From contig JANYLH010000019.1 in the NCBI GenBank assembly GCA_025357915.1, forward strand, positions 1-40,588: a stretch of 40,588 nt of DNA, written 5' to 3'. The notes under the pieces were generated by a model. That model was not told where the DNA came from, did not search any database, and was given only the letters and a program-made list of their open reading frames with translations. This document shows, piece by piece, positions 8,552 to 16,554 of this stretch (positions are counted from its first letter, which is position 1; each line of letters starts with the position of its first letter). The stretch is from Gammaproteobacteria bacterium. Lineage in GTDB: Bacteria; Pseudomonadota; Gammaproteobacteria; Steroidobacterales; Steroidobacteraceae. The position numbers and the translations under genes are program-made.

Positions 8552-9691
8552 TTGACTCTGGCCCTGTCTACCCTGATCTACGAATGGCGCCGCTACCTGG
8601 CGGCGGTCATTGCCCTCGCAGTGGCGGGCCTGCTGGTGCTGGCCATGACCGGAATGTTCATGGGCATGAGCAAATCGTTTACCGCGCCGGTCGATCGGTC
8701 GCCGGCCGAGGTGATGATCCTGTCGCCTGAGGCCGAGAGCCTGTTCGGCAATGATGCCGGGCAGCCGCGCCGCAATATTCCCGAGATCTACCGCAACCCG
8801 GAAGTGCTGGAAGTGCAGGCGCTGCATATGAACTGGGCCTTCTGGTCCAATTTTCCGAAGGAGGGGCAGCCGGCGAAAGGGGATGGCGTGCAGGTTATGG
8901 TGCTCGATCCGGTAGCCGGCGCGGTCACGCTGCCCAGCGACTTCGGGAACGACCTCATCCAGGCGCTGCAGGAGCCCTATGCGGTGGTCGTTGATCGTTC
9001 CAGTCTGGGCAAGCTGGGTGTCCAGGTCGGCGACAAGGCCAAGATGAATGGCAATGCAGTGTGGGTGCGCGCCACGACCACCAGCTATCCGTCGATGTTC
9101 AATGCCAAGGTGTTCGTGTCACGCCAGACGGCGAAGCTCCTGCGCCTGTATGACGACGGACCGCGCGTTGGCGCACTCATGGTCAAGATCGCGAACGCCG
9201 GCCAGGCCCGCCAGGTGGCGGCGGAACTCAACGCCATGGGCAAGGGCCGGTACAAGGCCTGGTCGCGCGAGGATCTGTCGAAGGTCAGCCAGAAAGCAAT
9301 GCTCAAGGAAGGCGGCATCGTCGTCATGATCGGGTTTGCCGTGGTCGTGGGCACCTTCATCGGCATCGTCATCACCTGGCAGACCCTGCAGGGCGCGATA
9401 CTTGCCAATATCAAGGAGTTTGCGAGCCTGCGGGCGCTCGGCGTCTCGATGTGGAGCCTGCGGCTGATCGTCATGGAGCTGAGCATGTGGGTCGGTGTGG
9501 CCGGACTCCTGCTTACCGCGGCACTGGCCGGCCTGGTGTGGATCCTGGCGAAGGCAGCCGGTGTGCCCATGGATTTCCCGCTGTTCATCGATGTGCCGGT
9601 CGCGGTCAGCATGCTGGTCATCGCCATCCTTTCCGGTGCCCTCTCGCTCGGCATACTCAAGAAGAGTCAGCCCGCGGATCTGTTGCGATGA
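8552..9691 (+). CDS. FtsX/MacB-type ABC transporter permease
   Basis: Inner-membrane permease of a three-gene ABC exporter. The family layout is seen: an N-terminal membrane segment (YLAAVIALAVAGLLVLAMTG), a large periplasmic domain, then three helices in the last 150 residues (GGIVVMIGFAVVVGTFIGIV; VGVAGLLLTAALAGLVWIL; AVSMLVIAILSGALSLGIL) with the FtsX signature between them (FASLRALGVSMWSLRLIV). The start is uncertain: the frame is open far upstream. TTG at 8552 with GAAGG upstream gives a 379-aa protein whose N-terminus fits the family; ATG 8477 would give 404 aa. It ends in an ATGA overlap with the ATPase gene. DevC or MacB-like exporters move lipids, glycolipids, peptides or drugs; the substrate cannot be read from the sequence. 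Confidence 0.88.
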   Translation: MTLALSTLIYEWRRYLAAVIALAVAGLLVLAMTGMFMGMSKSFTAPVDRSPAEVMILSPEAESLFGNDAGQPRRNIPEIYRNPEVLEVQALHMNWAFWSNFPKEGQPAKGDGVQVMVLDPVAGAVTLPSDFGNDLIQALQEPYAVVVDRSSLGKLGVQVGDKAKMNGNAVWVRATTTSYPSMFNAKVFVSRQTAKLLRLYDDGPRVGALMVKIANAGQARQVAAELNAMGKGRYKAWSREDLSKVSQKAMLKEGGIVVMIGFAVVVGTFIGIVITWQTLQGAILANIKEFASLRALGVSMWSLRLIVMELSMWVGVAGLLLTAALAGLVWILAKAAGVPMDFPLFIDVPVAVSMLVIAILSGALSLGILKKSQPADLLR

Positions 9692-10395
9692 GTGCACTCG
9701 CCATTGACGCCCGGGGCCTGAGCAAGGCCTACAAGATTGGCAAGACGCGCCAGCAGGTGTTGAAGAACGTTGACTTCACGGCCTACCACGGCCAGATGAC
9801 CATGGTCATGGGGCCCTCGGGCTCCGGCAAGTCCACGCTAATCGCCGCCCTGTCGGGACTCATGAGACCGGACGAGGGCACGGTGCTGGCACTCGGCGAG
9901 AACCTGTGGGAGAAGAGTCCGGCAAAGGTCGATCGGTTCCGGCTCGATCACTGCGGGTTCATCTTCCAGGGGTTCAACCTGTTTCCTTCGCTCGACGCCA
10001 CCGGGCAGGTCGTGCAGGTGCTGCGCTATTGCGGCATCGACAAACGCGAGGCGCGTACCCGTGCCACGGCGGTGCTGGAAATCGTCGGCCTCGGCCAGCG
10101 CCTGCACCAGAAGCCCGCCGAGCTTTCCGGCGGAGAAAAGCAGCGCGTCGCTATTGCGCGTGCGCTGGCAAAATCACCGGCGCTGATCTTCGCGGACGAA
10201 CCCACCTCGGCGCTCGACTCCGGCAATGGGCAGGTGGTGATCAGGCTGCTCCATGAGGCGGCCAGGGAGCGCGGCGCGGCGATCGTGGTCGTTACCCACG
10301 ATCCGCGCCTGGAGGCGCACGCCGACCGTATCATCCACATGGAAGACGGCAAGATCCTGAGCGACCGGATGATTGCCGAACCCCCGTCCACGTGA
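9688..10395 (+). CDS. ABC exporter ATP-binding protein (LolD/MacB/DevA type)
   Basis: Cytoplasmic ATPase, 235 aa, that drives the FtsX-type permease encoded just upstream. All nucleotide-binding motifs are intact: Walker A GPSGSGKST (about 43-51), Q-loop in GFIFQGFNLFPSL, signature LSGGEKQRVAIARALA, Walker B ALIFADEPTSALD and H-loop VVVTHDPRLE. The length and the short C-terminus are those of the MacB/LolD/DevA group that works with FtsX permeases. ATG 9688 overlaps the permease stop (ATGA), and the stop overlaps the GTG of the adaptor gene (GTGA), so all three are coupled. An open frame extends upstream of 9688 but lies inside the permease gene and was not used. Confidence 0.95.
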   Translation: MSALAIDARGLSKAYKIGKTRQQVLKNVDFTAYHGQMTMVMGPSGSGKSTLIAALSGLMRPDEGTVLALGENLWEKSPAKVDRFRLDHCGFIFQGFNLFPSLDATGQVVQVLRYCGIDKREARTRATAVLEIVGLGQRLHQKPAELSGGEKQRVAIARALAKSPALIFADEPTSALDSGNGQVVIRLLHEAARERGAAIVVVTHDPRLEAHADRIIHMEDGKILSDRMIAEPPST

Positions 10396-11381
10396 AGCAC
10401 AAACTACAGCGAGCCCAATCCATGCACCGCGCACGCGAACCCGCAACGATCATCGCCCTGCTGCTGACCGCCCTGTCGTTGGCCGGTTGCCACGGTGGTG
10501 CGGACGCTGCCAGAAACGCTGCGATGCCGCCCTCGCCCTACGCGACCATTGCCAATGGCAAGGTCGACATCGAAGGCGGCGTGGTTGAGGTGGCCGCGCG
10601 GCGCGCCGGCGTGATCCGCGAAGTGCTGGTGCAGGAGGGCGACAGGGTCCGCAAGGGACAGATCCTCGCCCGCCAGGAGGATGATGATACGCGGCTGGCC
10701 GTCAAGAGCGCCGCCGCGGCCGTGGCCCAGGCCGAGAGCCAGATTGCCCTCACGCAAGTGAGTATCAGGACGTCCCAACGCGAGTACCAGCGACTCAGGC
10801 AACTCGCGGCCACGAACCTGGTTGCGCAGCAACAGCTCGACCAGGCTGGCGACGCGGTGGCCACGGCGCAGGCCCAGCTTGGCATACAGCAGGCCGCGGT
10901 ACAGACGGCGCGCGCGCAGCTGGCGCAGGCGGAATACAGCGAAGACCTGACGATCATCCGCGCGCCGATGGACGGCAAGATCATCCGCCGGTACGCGAAT
11001 CCTGGCGCCGGCGCCTCGACCCTCAATGTTTCCGACATGTTTGATCTCGAGCCTGCAACGCCCCACATCGTGCGCGCAGAAATCGTCGAGAGCGCCATAC
11101 CCGACGTGCGCGTCGGCCAGGAAGCGGAAATCACTTCCGAGGACGACCCGGCCAAGGCGTCGGTCGGCCGTGTCATCCGCATTGCCGCGACTTTCGGTGC
11201 GCGCAAATTGAAATCGGACAGCGCCAACGAGGCGAGCGATGAGCGGGTGGTCGAAGTGGTGGTCTCGACGGACAACTCGTCTTATTTGATCGGGCAGCGC
11301 GTGCTGGTCAAGTTCATGAAGCCCGGCGAACGGGCGGGCGCGAAGCGCGCGGTGCTCCCGGCCAGGACTGTTACCCCCTAA
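10392..11381 (+). CDS. HlyD/DevB-like periplasmic adaptor lipoprotein
   Basis: Membrane-fusion partner of the ABC exporter, 329 aa. A lipoprotein signal is visible (IIALLLTALSLAGC, lipobox LAGC), so the mature protein is probably attached by lipid rather than by a helix. Next come the first lipoyl half (GVIREVLVQEGDRVRKGQIL), a coiled-coil hairpin at about 95-185 (QREYQRLRQLAATNLVAQQQ), the second lipoyl half (IIRAPMDGKIIRRYANPG) and a beta-barrel (HIVRAEIVESAIPDVRVGQE). The GTG start at 10392 overlaps the ATPase stop; ATG 10422 is an alternative that keeps the lipobox. No dedicated outer-membrane channel is nearby. The gene converges on the phosphonate operon with only 4 bases between stops and no terminator hairpin. 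Confidence 0.9.
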   Translation: MKHKLQRAQSMHRAREPATIIALLLTALSLAGCHGGADAARNAAMPPSPYATIANGKVDIEGGVVEVAARRAGVIREVLVQEGDRVRKGQILARQEDDDTRLAVKSAAAAVAQAESQIALTQVSIRTSQREYQRLRQLAATNLVAQQQLDQAGDAVATAQAQLGIQQAAVQTARAQLAQAEYSEDLTIIRAPMDGKIIRRYANPGAGASTLNVSDMFDLEPATPHIVRAEIVESAIPDVRVGQEAEITSEDDPAKASVGRVIRIAATFGARKLKSDSANEASDERVVEVVVSTDNSSYLIGQRVLVKFMKPGERAGAKRAVLPARTVTP

Positions 11382-11385
11382 ACGG

Positions 11386-12666
11386 TCACACCCGCCCGCG
11401 CTCGAACCGCATCAGCAGGCCCGTGCCCATGGTGCTCACCAGGCCGACGATCACGAGCAGCATGAAGACGGAATTCAAGCCGTAGACCTGCTTCAGCCAG
11501 CCAATCAGGGGTTCCTGCAGAATCGGGCCGAGCGACCCGAAACCGTTGATCACACCCGCCGCCAGCGCCGCCTGGCGACGGCTCCCGATGTCCATCGCAC
11601 AGGCGCCGGAGAGCAGCGCGTCGGGCCCCAGTTGCGTAAAGCCGATGAGGCCGAGCAACACCACGAACAGGAGCGGAGACGACAGACCTATGAGCCACAT
11701 GAGCGTCGTAAACAAGAAACAACCGCAGGTCATGTAAAAGATGACCGGGGTACGGCGTGAGCCCGGCATGCGATCAGACCAGTAACCGCCCGCGATCACG
11801 CCCAGCAGCCCGACCCAGTCGAATGCGGTCGACAGATAGGCGGCAACCGAGGATGACAGCGCGAAATGCTCGCTGAGGATCAACGCCGACCAGCTGTCGA
11901 GCGCGTAACGCAGGAACTTGAAGCCGAAGTAGATCAGGCCCATCGCAATGATCGAGCCGACGAACCCGGGCGGCAGTGCCGCTTCGCGCACCGGCACGCC
12001 TTCGCCCTTGACGGAGAGCGGCACGTCGGGTTCCGCGGCATCTTCGAGCGACAGCCCTACCGACTGCGGCCGCTCGCGCGCCAAAAAGAAGAACACCACC
12101 GTGAAGGCGAAAAACAATATGCTCGATCCGAAGAACGACCAGGAGAGGCCAAGCCAGCCGAGCAGGAACCCGGCCAGACCCTTGCCGGCGACTGCGCCGA
12201 GCTGGTAGCAGGTGCCCCAGATGCCGAACAAAGTGCCGCGCTCTGAGCGGTGCGTCCAGTTGGCGAACAACGCGACATTGTGCGACCAGCCGGTCGCCTG
12301 CGCGAGGCCGTGGATGCCCATCGTGACGCACAGCCACAGGAACACGCTGGCATGATGCGCGTCTACCAGGAAGCCGAGAAACACGTTGCAGGCGGCAGCA
12401 GTGCTCATTCCGTACAGGAGTACACGCCGGCTTTCCATGCGCCGCCCAAGCCAGGCGGCGAAGAACTGACCCAGCATGTAGGCGATGAGGTAGATCGTCC
12501 AGGGCACGGCGATCTGCTCATCGTTGAAACCGAACTGGATCTTGAGCGGGTGCTTGACGACCGCGTAGACCTTGCGACACAGGTAGAAACCGGCGTAGGA
12601 CAGCCACGTCGCCGTGAACAGCTGCATGCGATAGCGACGCAGTAGCGCGGGGTTCGCCGAGTTCAA
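11386..12666 (-). CDS. OPA-family (GlpT/UhpT-like) major-facilitator transporter
   Basis: A 426-aa, 12-helix major-facilitator protein resembling the organophosphate:phosphate antiporters. The two arginines that grip the phosphate group in GlpT appear to be kept: Arg31 in GFYLCRKVYA and Arg253 in FKFLRYALDSW, each in the same local context as in GlpT. A MFS motif is seen in FAAWLGRRMESRRVLLYG. Its start overlaps the stop of the HD-HAD fusion gene (ATGA) as last gene of the phosphonate operon. It is therefore a good candidate for importing an organophosphonate, or for exchanging it against the phosphate released inside the cell. It replaces the usual PhnCDE-type ABC importer, which is absent. 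Family assignment is firm; the phosphonate substrate is inferred from context. Confidence 0.87.
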   Translation of the reverse strand: MNSANPALLRRYRMQLFTATWLSYAGFYLCRKVYAVVKHPLKIQFGFNDEQIAVPWTIYLIAYMLGQFFAAWLGRRMESRRVLLYGMSTAAACNVFLGFLVDAHHASVFLWLCVTMGIHGLAQATGWSHNVALFANWTHRSERGTLFGIWGTCYQLGAVAGKGLAGFLLGWLGLSWSFFGSSILFFAFTVVFFFLARERPQSVGLSLEDAAEPDVPLSVKGEGVPVREAALPPGFVGSIIAMGLIYFGFKFLRYALDSWSALILSEHFALSSSVAAYLSTAFDWVGLLGVIAGGYWSDRMPGSRRTPVIFYMTCGCFLFTTLMWLIGLSSPLLFVVLLGLIGFTQLGPDALLSGACAMDIGSRRQAALAAGVINGFGSLGPILQEPLIGWLKQVYGLNSVFMLLVIVGLVSTMGTGLLMRFERGRV

Positions 12667-13904
12667 GTGAATGACTTCCCGGCCAAATCCATGGTGCCGG
12701 CGGCAAGCCCGCGCCAGAAGCCGGGTGGCAGGCTGCGGTAGTCCGTGCAGGTTGCAGTGGCCAGGGCGGCATTTCCGGGCAATTCGGCCGCGCAGCAGGT
12801 GATGAATACGGAGCGCATGCCGGCGGCGCGCGCAGCCAGGAGCCCTGCCCGGCTGTCTTCGAAAATGACCGCGTCCGTGGGTTCGACGCCGAGGGCCCGG
12901 GCCGCGAGCAGGAAGCCTTCGGGGTCAGGCTTGCTGACGCGCACCGCATCGCCGCCGATTCGGGCCTGCGGGCCGACACAACTGCCGATACCGAGCTTGT
13001 CTACAAAGTAGTCGATCACCGAGCGCGGGCTTGAGGAGACGACACCGATGTGCAGCCCGCTCGCCGCCGCGGCGTGGATAGCCTGTGCGGCGCCGGGGAT
13101 CTCGTGCACCTGCGCTACAGCCGCTTTCCAGTGCGCCAGCATGGCAGCTGCGAGTTCTGCGGCGGGTGCGGCGACAGCCGTCTGAGCCCGGATCGTCTCG
13201 GCGACGTGCGTCCAGGTGCGGCCCCGCGTTTCGGTGTGCGGCAGGCTGAAATCGCCGACCCCATGCTGCGCGGCGACGGCGCTGATCGCCGCATCGGTAT
13301 GTATCTCGGTGTCGATGAGTGTGCCGTCCAGATCGAAGAGCACGGCGCGCGCGGGTCGGGCGGTGCGCGCCAGGCGCTCAAGCAACGGCCGGTAGGACTC
13401 GAAATCCGGCGCCTTGAAGCCGCCGAGCTTGCCCTGGTCATCGCAGCGGCGCAGCACGATCGCGTCGCGCCAGCAGGGTTCGGCCTCGAACGCGGCCACC
13501 TCGGTCACAGACATTGGGCCGCCCTGGAGCTTCAGCGTGATGGCCGAGGCTTCGCTCAGTTCATGGAGGTACGCCGGATCGGTGGCGCACAGGTAGCGCT
13601 TGGCCGGCACGTGAAGCCGTACCGGCTCGGAGACCTCGGGACCAAAGCGCCCGGCCAGCCAGCGGGCCCCGCTCCGCTCGTGTCCGGCGTCGCTGTGCCA
13701 ATCGGCGATGCGATCGGGAACGGGCTCGATCAGGTGGCCAATGTCGTGCAGGAGCGCTGCGACCACGAGGGCGTCCGGCGCGTGCGCAGCCCTGGCGAAG
13801 TAGGCGGCCTGCAGTCCGTGTTCCAGCATCGTCACGGCTTCGCCAAAATATGCCTCGGCTCCGCGGCGCGCGTAGATCGCGAGCAGCTCGTCGGTCACGC
13901 TCAT
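12663..13904 (-). CDS. PhnZ/TmpB-like HD di-iron oxygenase fused to a HAD phosphatase
   Basis: A 413-aa two-domain protein. Residues 1-180 match PhnZ, the mixed-valence di-iron HD oxygenase that splits the C-P bond of a 1-hydroxyphosphonate and frees phosphate. Expected ligands are H29, H53-D54, H75, H98 and D155. The gating pair Y19/E22 (YFGEAVTMLEHG), K102 in HVPAKRYL and the LQGGPM segment are also present. Residues 186-400 are a HAD phosphatase with a C1-type cap: D191/D193 in FDLDGTLIDTE, Ser in VVSSSPRS, Lys in SKPDPEGF and the acidic pair in IFEDSRAG. The DxDGT nucleophile motif is that of phosphatases or phosphomutases; PhnX phosphonatase lacks the second Asp. The start is ATG 13904, one base after the preceding stop. 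Known PhnZ is a single domain of about 190 aa, so this is a genuine fusion. Confidence 0.9.
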   Translation of the reverse strand: MSVTDELLAIYARRGAEAYFGEAVTMLEHGLQAAYFARAAHAPDALVVAALLHDIGHLIEPVPDRIADWHSDAGHERSGARWLAGRFGPEVSEPVRLHVPAKRYLCATDPAYLHELSEASAITLKLQGGPMSVTEVAAFEAEPCWRDAIVLRRCDDQGKLGGFKAPDFESYRPLLERLARTARPARAVLFDLDGTLIDTEIHTDAAISAVAAQHGVGDFSLPHTETRGRTWTHVAETIRAQTAVAAPAAELAAAMLAHWKAAVAQVHEIPGAAQAIHAAAASGLHIGVVSSSPRSVIDYFVDKLGIGSCVGPQARIGGDAVRVSKPDPEGFLLAARALGVEPTDAVIFEDSRAGLLAARAAGMRSVFITCCAAELPGNAALATATCTDYRSLPPGFWRGLAAGTMDLAGKSFT

Positions 13905-13905
13905 G

Positions 13906-15045
13906 TCAGGACTCCGCGGCCAGCGCGGCGCGCAGCAGCGCGGCCTCGCTGCAGACGCTGTCGCGCGTCAGGTAACAGCCCTGCAGGTGGCGCGGATGCT
14001 TCACCGAGGCAAAACCGGTGCGCCCGTGCAGGACGCGCCGGTTGTCGAATATGGCGAGGTCCCCGTTCCCAAGTCGGGTGGAGAGCTGGAAACGCGGATC
14101 GCGCAGGAGCTCAGCGAAGCGGCGGTAAGCGGCGTAGAACGCCGTGCACTCGGCGGCCGGGAGCCGCAGTGGCTGGATCGAGCGGTTGTTGTAGGCGATC
14201 GCCGCGATGGCGCCGGTGCAGGACAATTCGATCAGCGGTCGCTCGGCATAGAGGTCCGCACCAGTTCCACGGTACCTGAACGGCACCGGTGTGCGCGTGA
14301 GCAATGTGAACGAGTCGGGATCATCGGCCTGCAGTTGCGCGGCGAGTGCGAAGCCGTCGGCAAACAGGCTGTCCCCGCCATCGGGCGCGGCGACCAGCGT
14401 ATGCAGCGCCTGGAAGCCGGGCACCGGTTCGCGGTATGGATTGTCGGCATGCAGGCCCAGGCCGAGGTCGGAAAACGCCAGGTTTTCCGGCTGCGCCACT
14501 GTACGCACATCGAAGAGGCGCCCGTAGTTGGTCTCGGCGACGCGCCCAACGAACGCCATGGCCTCGAGTATCGTGCCTTCAATGCTCGGCACTCCAGTCA
14601 GAAACGCGAGGCCGTCCTGCAGGAGCCGGGTCAGCCATCCGAGTCTGGCGCGCGCGTCGGACTGAATCGCGGGCCACGACAGCAGCGCGAAATCCCGCTT
14701 CGCGTCGAGCGTTGCGCCCTGAAGCCAGCGGCGCGGATGAAACTCCGGCCTGCCCGGCAAGCCCGTGGCGCACGCATACAGCCAGTCGAGCGCGAACGTC
14801 GCCACCTGTGACTCGTCCTGCCAGGCAAGGCTCAGGCCCGTGCCGGCAACCGATGAGGAGCGAATGCGCGAATCACGCGGCAGGTCCGCCACGTCGTTCA
14901 GCCGCTGGCCGCTGTGATGGTGGCGATTCTCCGGCAGGTTGTCGCGCAGCCAGATGGCCGCAAATTCGCCACGAGTGCCGTCGGCCCACTGGACCGTCAA
15001 CCGCTCGGGCCGGGCAGTCACTGCGGTGACAGCGGGCGCCTTCAA
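13906..15045 (-). CDS. TmpA-like (gamma-butyrobetaine hydroxylase family) 2-oxoglutarate oxygenase
   Basis: A 379-aa non-heme Fe(II)/2-oxoglutarate dioxygenase. The iron triad is visible as H199 and D201 (GLHADNPYREPVPGFQ) and H340 (DNRRVLHGRTGF), with a 2-oxoglutarate-binding Arg likely in LQGCYLTRD or just before it. An N-terminal DUF971-like domain (WLRDNLPENRHHHSGQRL) precedes the catalytic domain, as in gamma-butyrobetaine hydroxylase and TmpA. Here the Cys cluster that normally binds zinc is missing. It lies directly upstream of the PhnZ-like gene, 1 base apart, the same pairing as TmpA-TmpB, where TmpA hydroxylates C1 of a 2-aminoethylphosphonate derivative. It overlaps the symporter gene by 4 bases. 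Phosphonate hydroxylation is inferred from the pairing; the exact substrate is unknown. Confidence 0.87.
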   Translation of the reverse strand: MKAPAVTAVTARPERLTVQWADGTRGEFAAIWLRDNLPENRHHHSGQRLNDVADLPRDSRIRSSSVAGTGLSLAWQDESQVATFALDWLYACATGLPGRPEFHPRRWLQGATLDAKRDFALLSWPAIQSDARARLGWLTRLLQDGLAFLTGVPSIEGTILEAMAFVGRVAETNYGRLFDVRTVAQPENLAFSDLGLGLHADNPYREPVPGFQALHTLVAAPDGGDSLFADGFALAAQLQADDPDSFTLLTRTPVPFRYRGTGADLYAERPLIELSCTGAIAAIAYNNRSIQPLRLPAAECTAFYAAYRRFAELLRDPRFQLSTRLGNGDLAIFDNRRVLHGRTGFASVKHPRHLQGCYLTRDSVCSEAALLRAALAAES

Positions 15046-16274
15046 GGCAACTCACCCTCCCACCGCGACACCACGGCGACGGCGATGCTGTTGCCGACGA
15101 CATTGGTTGCCGAGCGCCCCATATCCAGGAAATGATCAATGCCGAGCAGCAGCAGGAGCCCGCCCTCGGGGATATTGAACTGCGGGAGCGTGGCGGCGAT
15201 CACCACCAGCGAGGCACGCGGCACACCGGCCATGCCTTTGGAGGTCAGCATGAGGATCGCCAGCATGAGGATCTGCTGCCCCGCGGAGAGATGGATGCCG
15301 TAGGCCTGGGCGATGAACAGGCTCGCAAACGTGCAGTACATCATCGAACCGTCGAGATTGAACGAATAGCCGATCGGCAATACGAAGCTGGCAATCCTGT
15401 TGCTGCAACCGAAACGTTCGAGTTGCTCGAGCGTCTTCGGGTAGGCGGCTTCGGAGCTGGCGGTAGAAAACGCCAGCAGCAGCGGATCACGGACGCCACG
15501 AATCAGGTGCAGTACGCGCCGCCCGATGACCAGCCCACCGAGTGCGATCAACACCGCCCAGAGTATCAGCAGCGCGAGGTAGAACTCCCCCATGAACACG
15601 CCATACACGCGGATGACCCCAAGACCCTGCTTGGCCACTGTGGCGGCCAGGGCGCCGAAGACCGCGAGCGGTGCGAACAGCATCACGTAGCTGGTGACCT
15701 TCAGCATCAGGTGGGCAACCGCATCGATCACGTCCACCAGCGCGCGGGTCCGTTCGCCGAGTGCGGCGGCGGCGGCGCCGAAGAACATCGAGAACACGAC
15801 GATCTGCAGACTCTCATTGCGCGCCATGGCATCGACGATGCTCACGGGAAAGGTATGGCCGATAAAATCCTTCAACGTCAGGCCGGCGGCGGTGACCTCG
15901 CCATGGGCGGTGCTGTCCGGCAGGGCGATGTGCATGGCTGCGCCCGGCTTGAGCAGGTTCACCAACAGCAGGCCCAGGGACAGCGAGATCAGCGAGGCGA
16001 ACAGAAACCAGCCCAGCGCCTTGACGCCCACGCGCCCGACCGTACCGAGATCACCCATCCTGGCAATGCCGGACACGAGCGTCGCAAAGACCAGCGGCGC
16101 GATGATCATCTTGATCAGCCGCAGGAAGATCGTCGGCAGCAATTCTGCGGCGCTGGCGAAGCCGGCCGCCTGCAGTGGCAGGAATTCAAAGATGAGAAAA
16201 CCGACGGCGATGCCGAGTACCAGCGCCAGGAGAATCAGCTTTGTCAGGCGTGTGGATTGCAAGCCTTGGTCCAT
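15042..16274 (-). CDS. Dicarboxylate/amino acid:cation symporter (DctA/GltP family)
   Basis: A 410-aa Na+- or H+-coupled carrier of the DAACS family. Family signatures are clear: an N-terminal helix pair (LTKLILLALVLGIAVGFLIF), the HP1 serine-rich tip (FSTASSEAAYPKTLEQLERF), the helix-7 cation site (PIGYSFNLDGSMMY), HP2 (SKGMAGVPRASLVVIAATL) and helix 8 (IDHFLDMGRSATNVVGN), whose Arg normally meets a side-chain carboxylate. It is first in the phosphonate operon and overlaps the TmpA-like gene by ATGA. That position suggests it imports an anionic phosphonate, such as a phosphonocarboxylate or amino-phosphonate, or a C4-dicarboxylate/2-oxoglutarate for the oxygenase. The start is ATG 16274; its promoter must lie in 16275-16420. 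Confidence 0.92.
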   Translation of the reverse strand: MDQGLQSTRLTKLILLALVLGIAVGFLIFEFLPLQAAGFASAAELLPTIFLRLIKMIIAPLVFATLVSGIARMGDLGTVGRVGVKALGWFLFASLISLSLGLLLVNLLKPGAAMHIALPDSTAHGEVTAAGLTLKDFIGHTFPVSIVDAMARNESLQIVVFSMFFGAAAAALGERTRALVDVIDAVAHLMLKVTSYVMLFAPLAVFGALAATVAKQGLGVIRVYGVFMGEFYLALLILWAVLIALGGLVIGRRVLHLIRGVRDPLLLAFSTASSEAAYPKTLEQLERFGCSNRIASFVLPIGYSFNLDGSMMYCTFASLFIAQAYGIHLSAGQQILMLAILMLTSKGMAGVPRASLVVIAATLPQFNIPEGGLLLLLGIDHFLDMGRSATNVVGNSIAVAVVSRWEGELP

Positions 16275-16554
16275 CCCGGTTGGGTTCAGGTGTCAGGTCG
16301 CCACGGAGTATAAGGGCTCCGGTGCTGCACACGCACGCTGCGGCACACGGCCTCGCCAAACTAAAAGAACAACTTTATCAATAGGATATATAAGTAAGTT
16401 ACAATACAGTCTATTCAGGCGGGGGGTTGGTTTGCGCGGGTACTTTCGATCCTGTCAGGGGCCCCCCACTGATCAAGCTGGGTAAAATCCGTGGCGCTGC
16501 GTGCGAAGGCGCAGGATCCGCCTCCAGAGTCTCGAGCAATCAGGGAAAACAGAC
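16275..16554. promoter_or_regulatory. Divergent control region of the phosphonate and polysaccharide operons
   Basis: This is the longest non-coding gap, at 280 bases. An AT-rich island at about 16355-16415 stands out against GC-rich surroundings and contains atatataag and, on the plus strand, tacaat (16400-16405) as a possible -10; no matching -35 was found at 17 bases. Downstream, six Gs (16421-16426) can pair with six Cs (16462-16467), which overlap a ggggcccc palindrome, so the plus-strand leader could fold. taaaat (16483-16488) is a second possible -10. I recognised no known riboswitch or regulator box. Confidence 0.45.

Noticed and set aside
13050-14279. Plus-strand frame of about 400 codons opposite the HD-HAD and TmpA-like genes
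   Set aside because: Spans the junction of two well-supported minus-strand genes and shows no family features.
15132-16313. Plus-strand frame opposite the symporter gene
   Set aside because: Very rich in Gln/His/Asp/Arg, the mirror of hydrophobic codons; the symporter signatures on the minus strand are clear.
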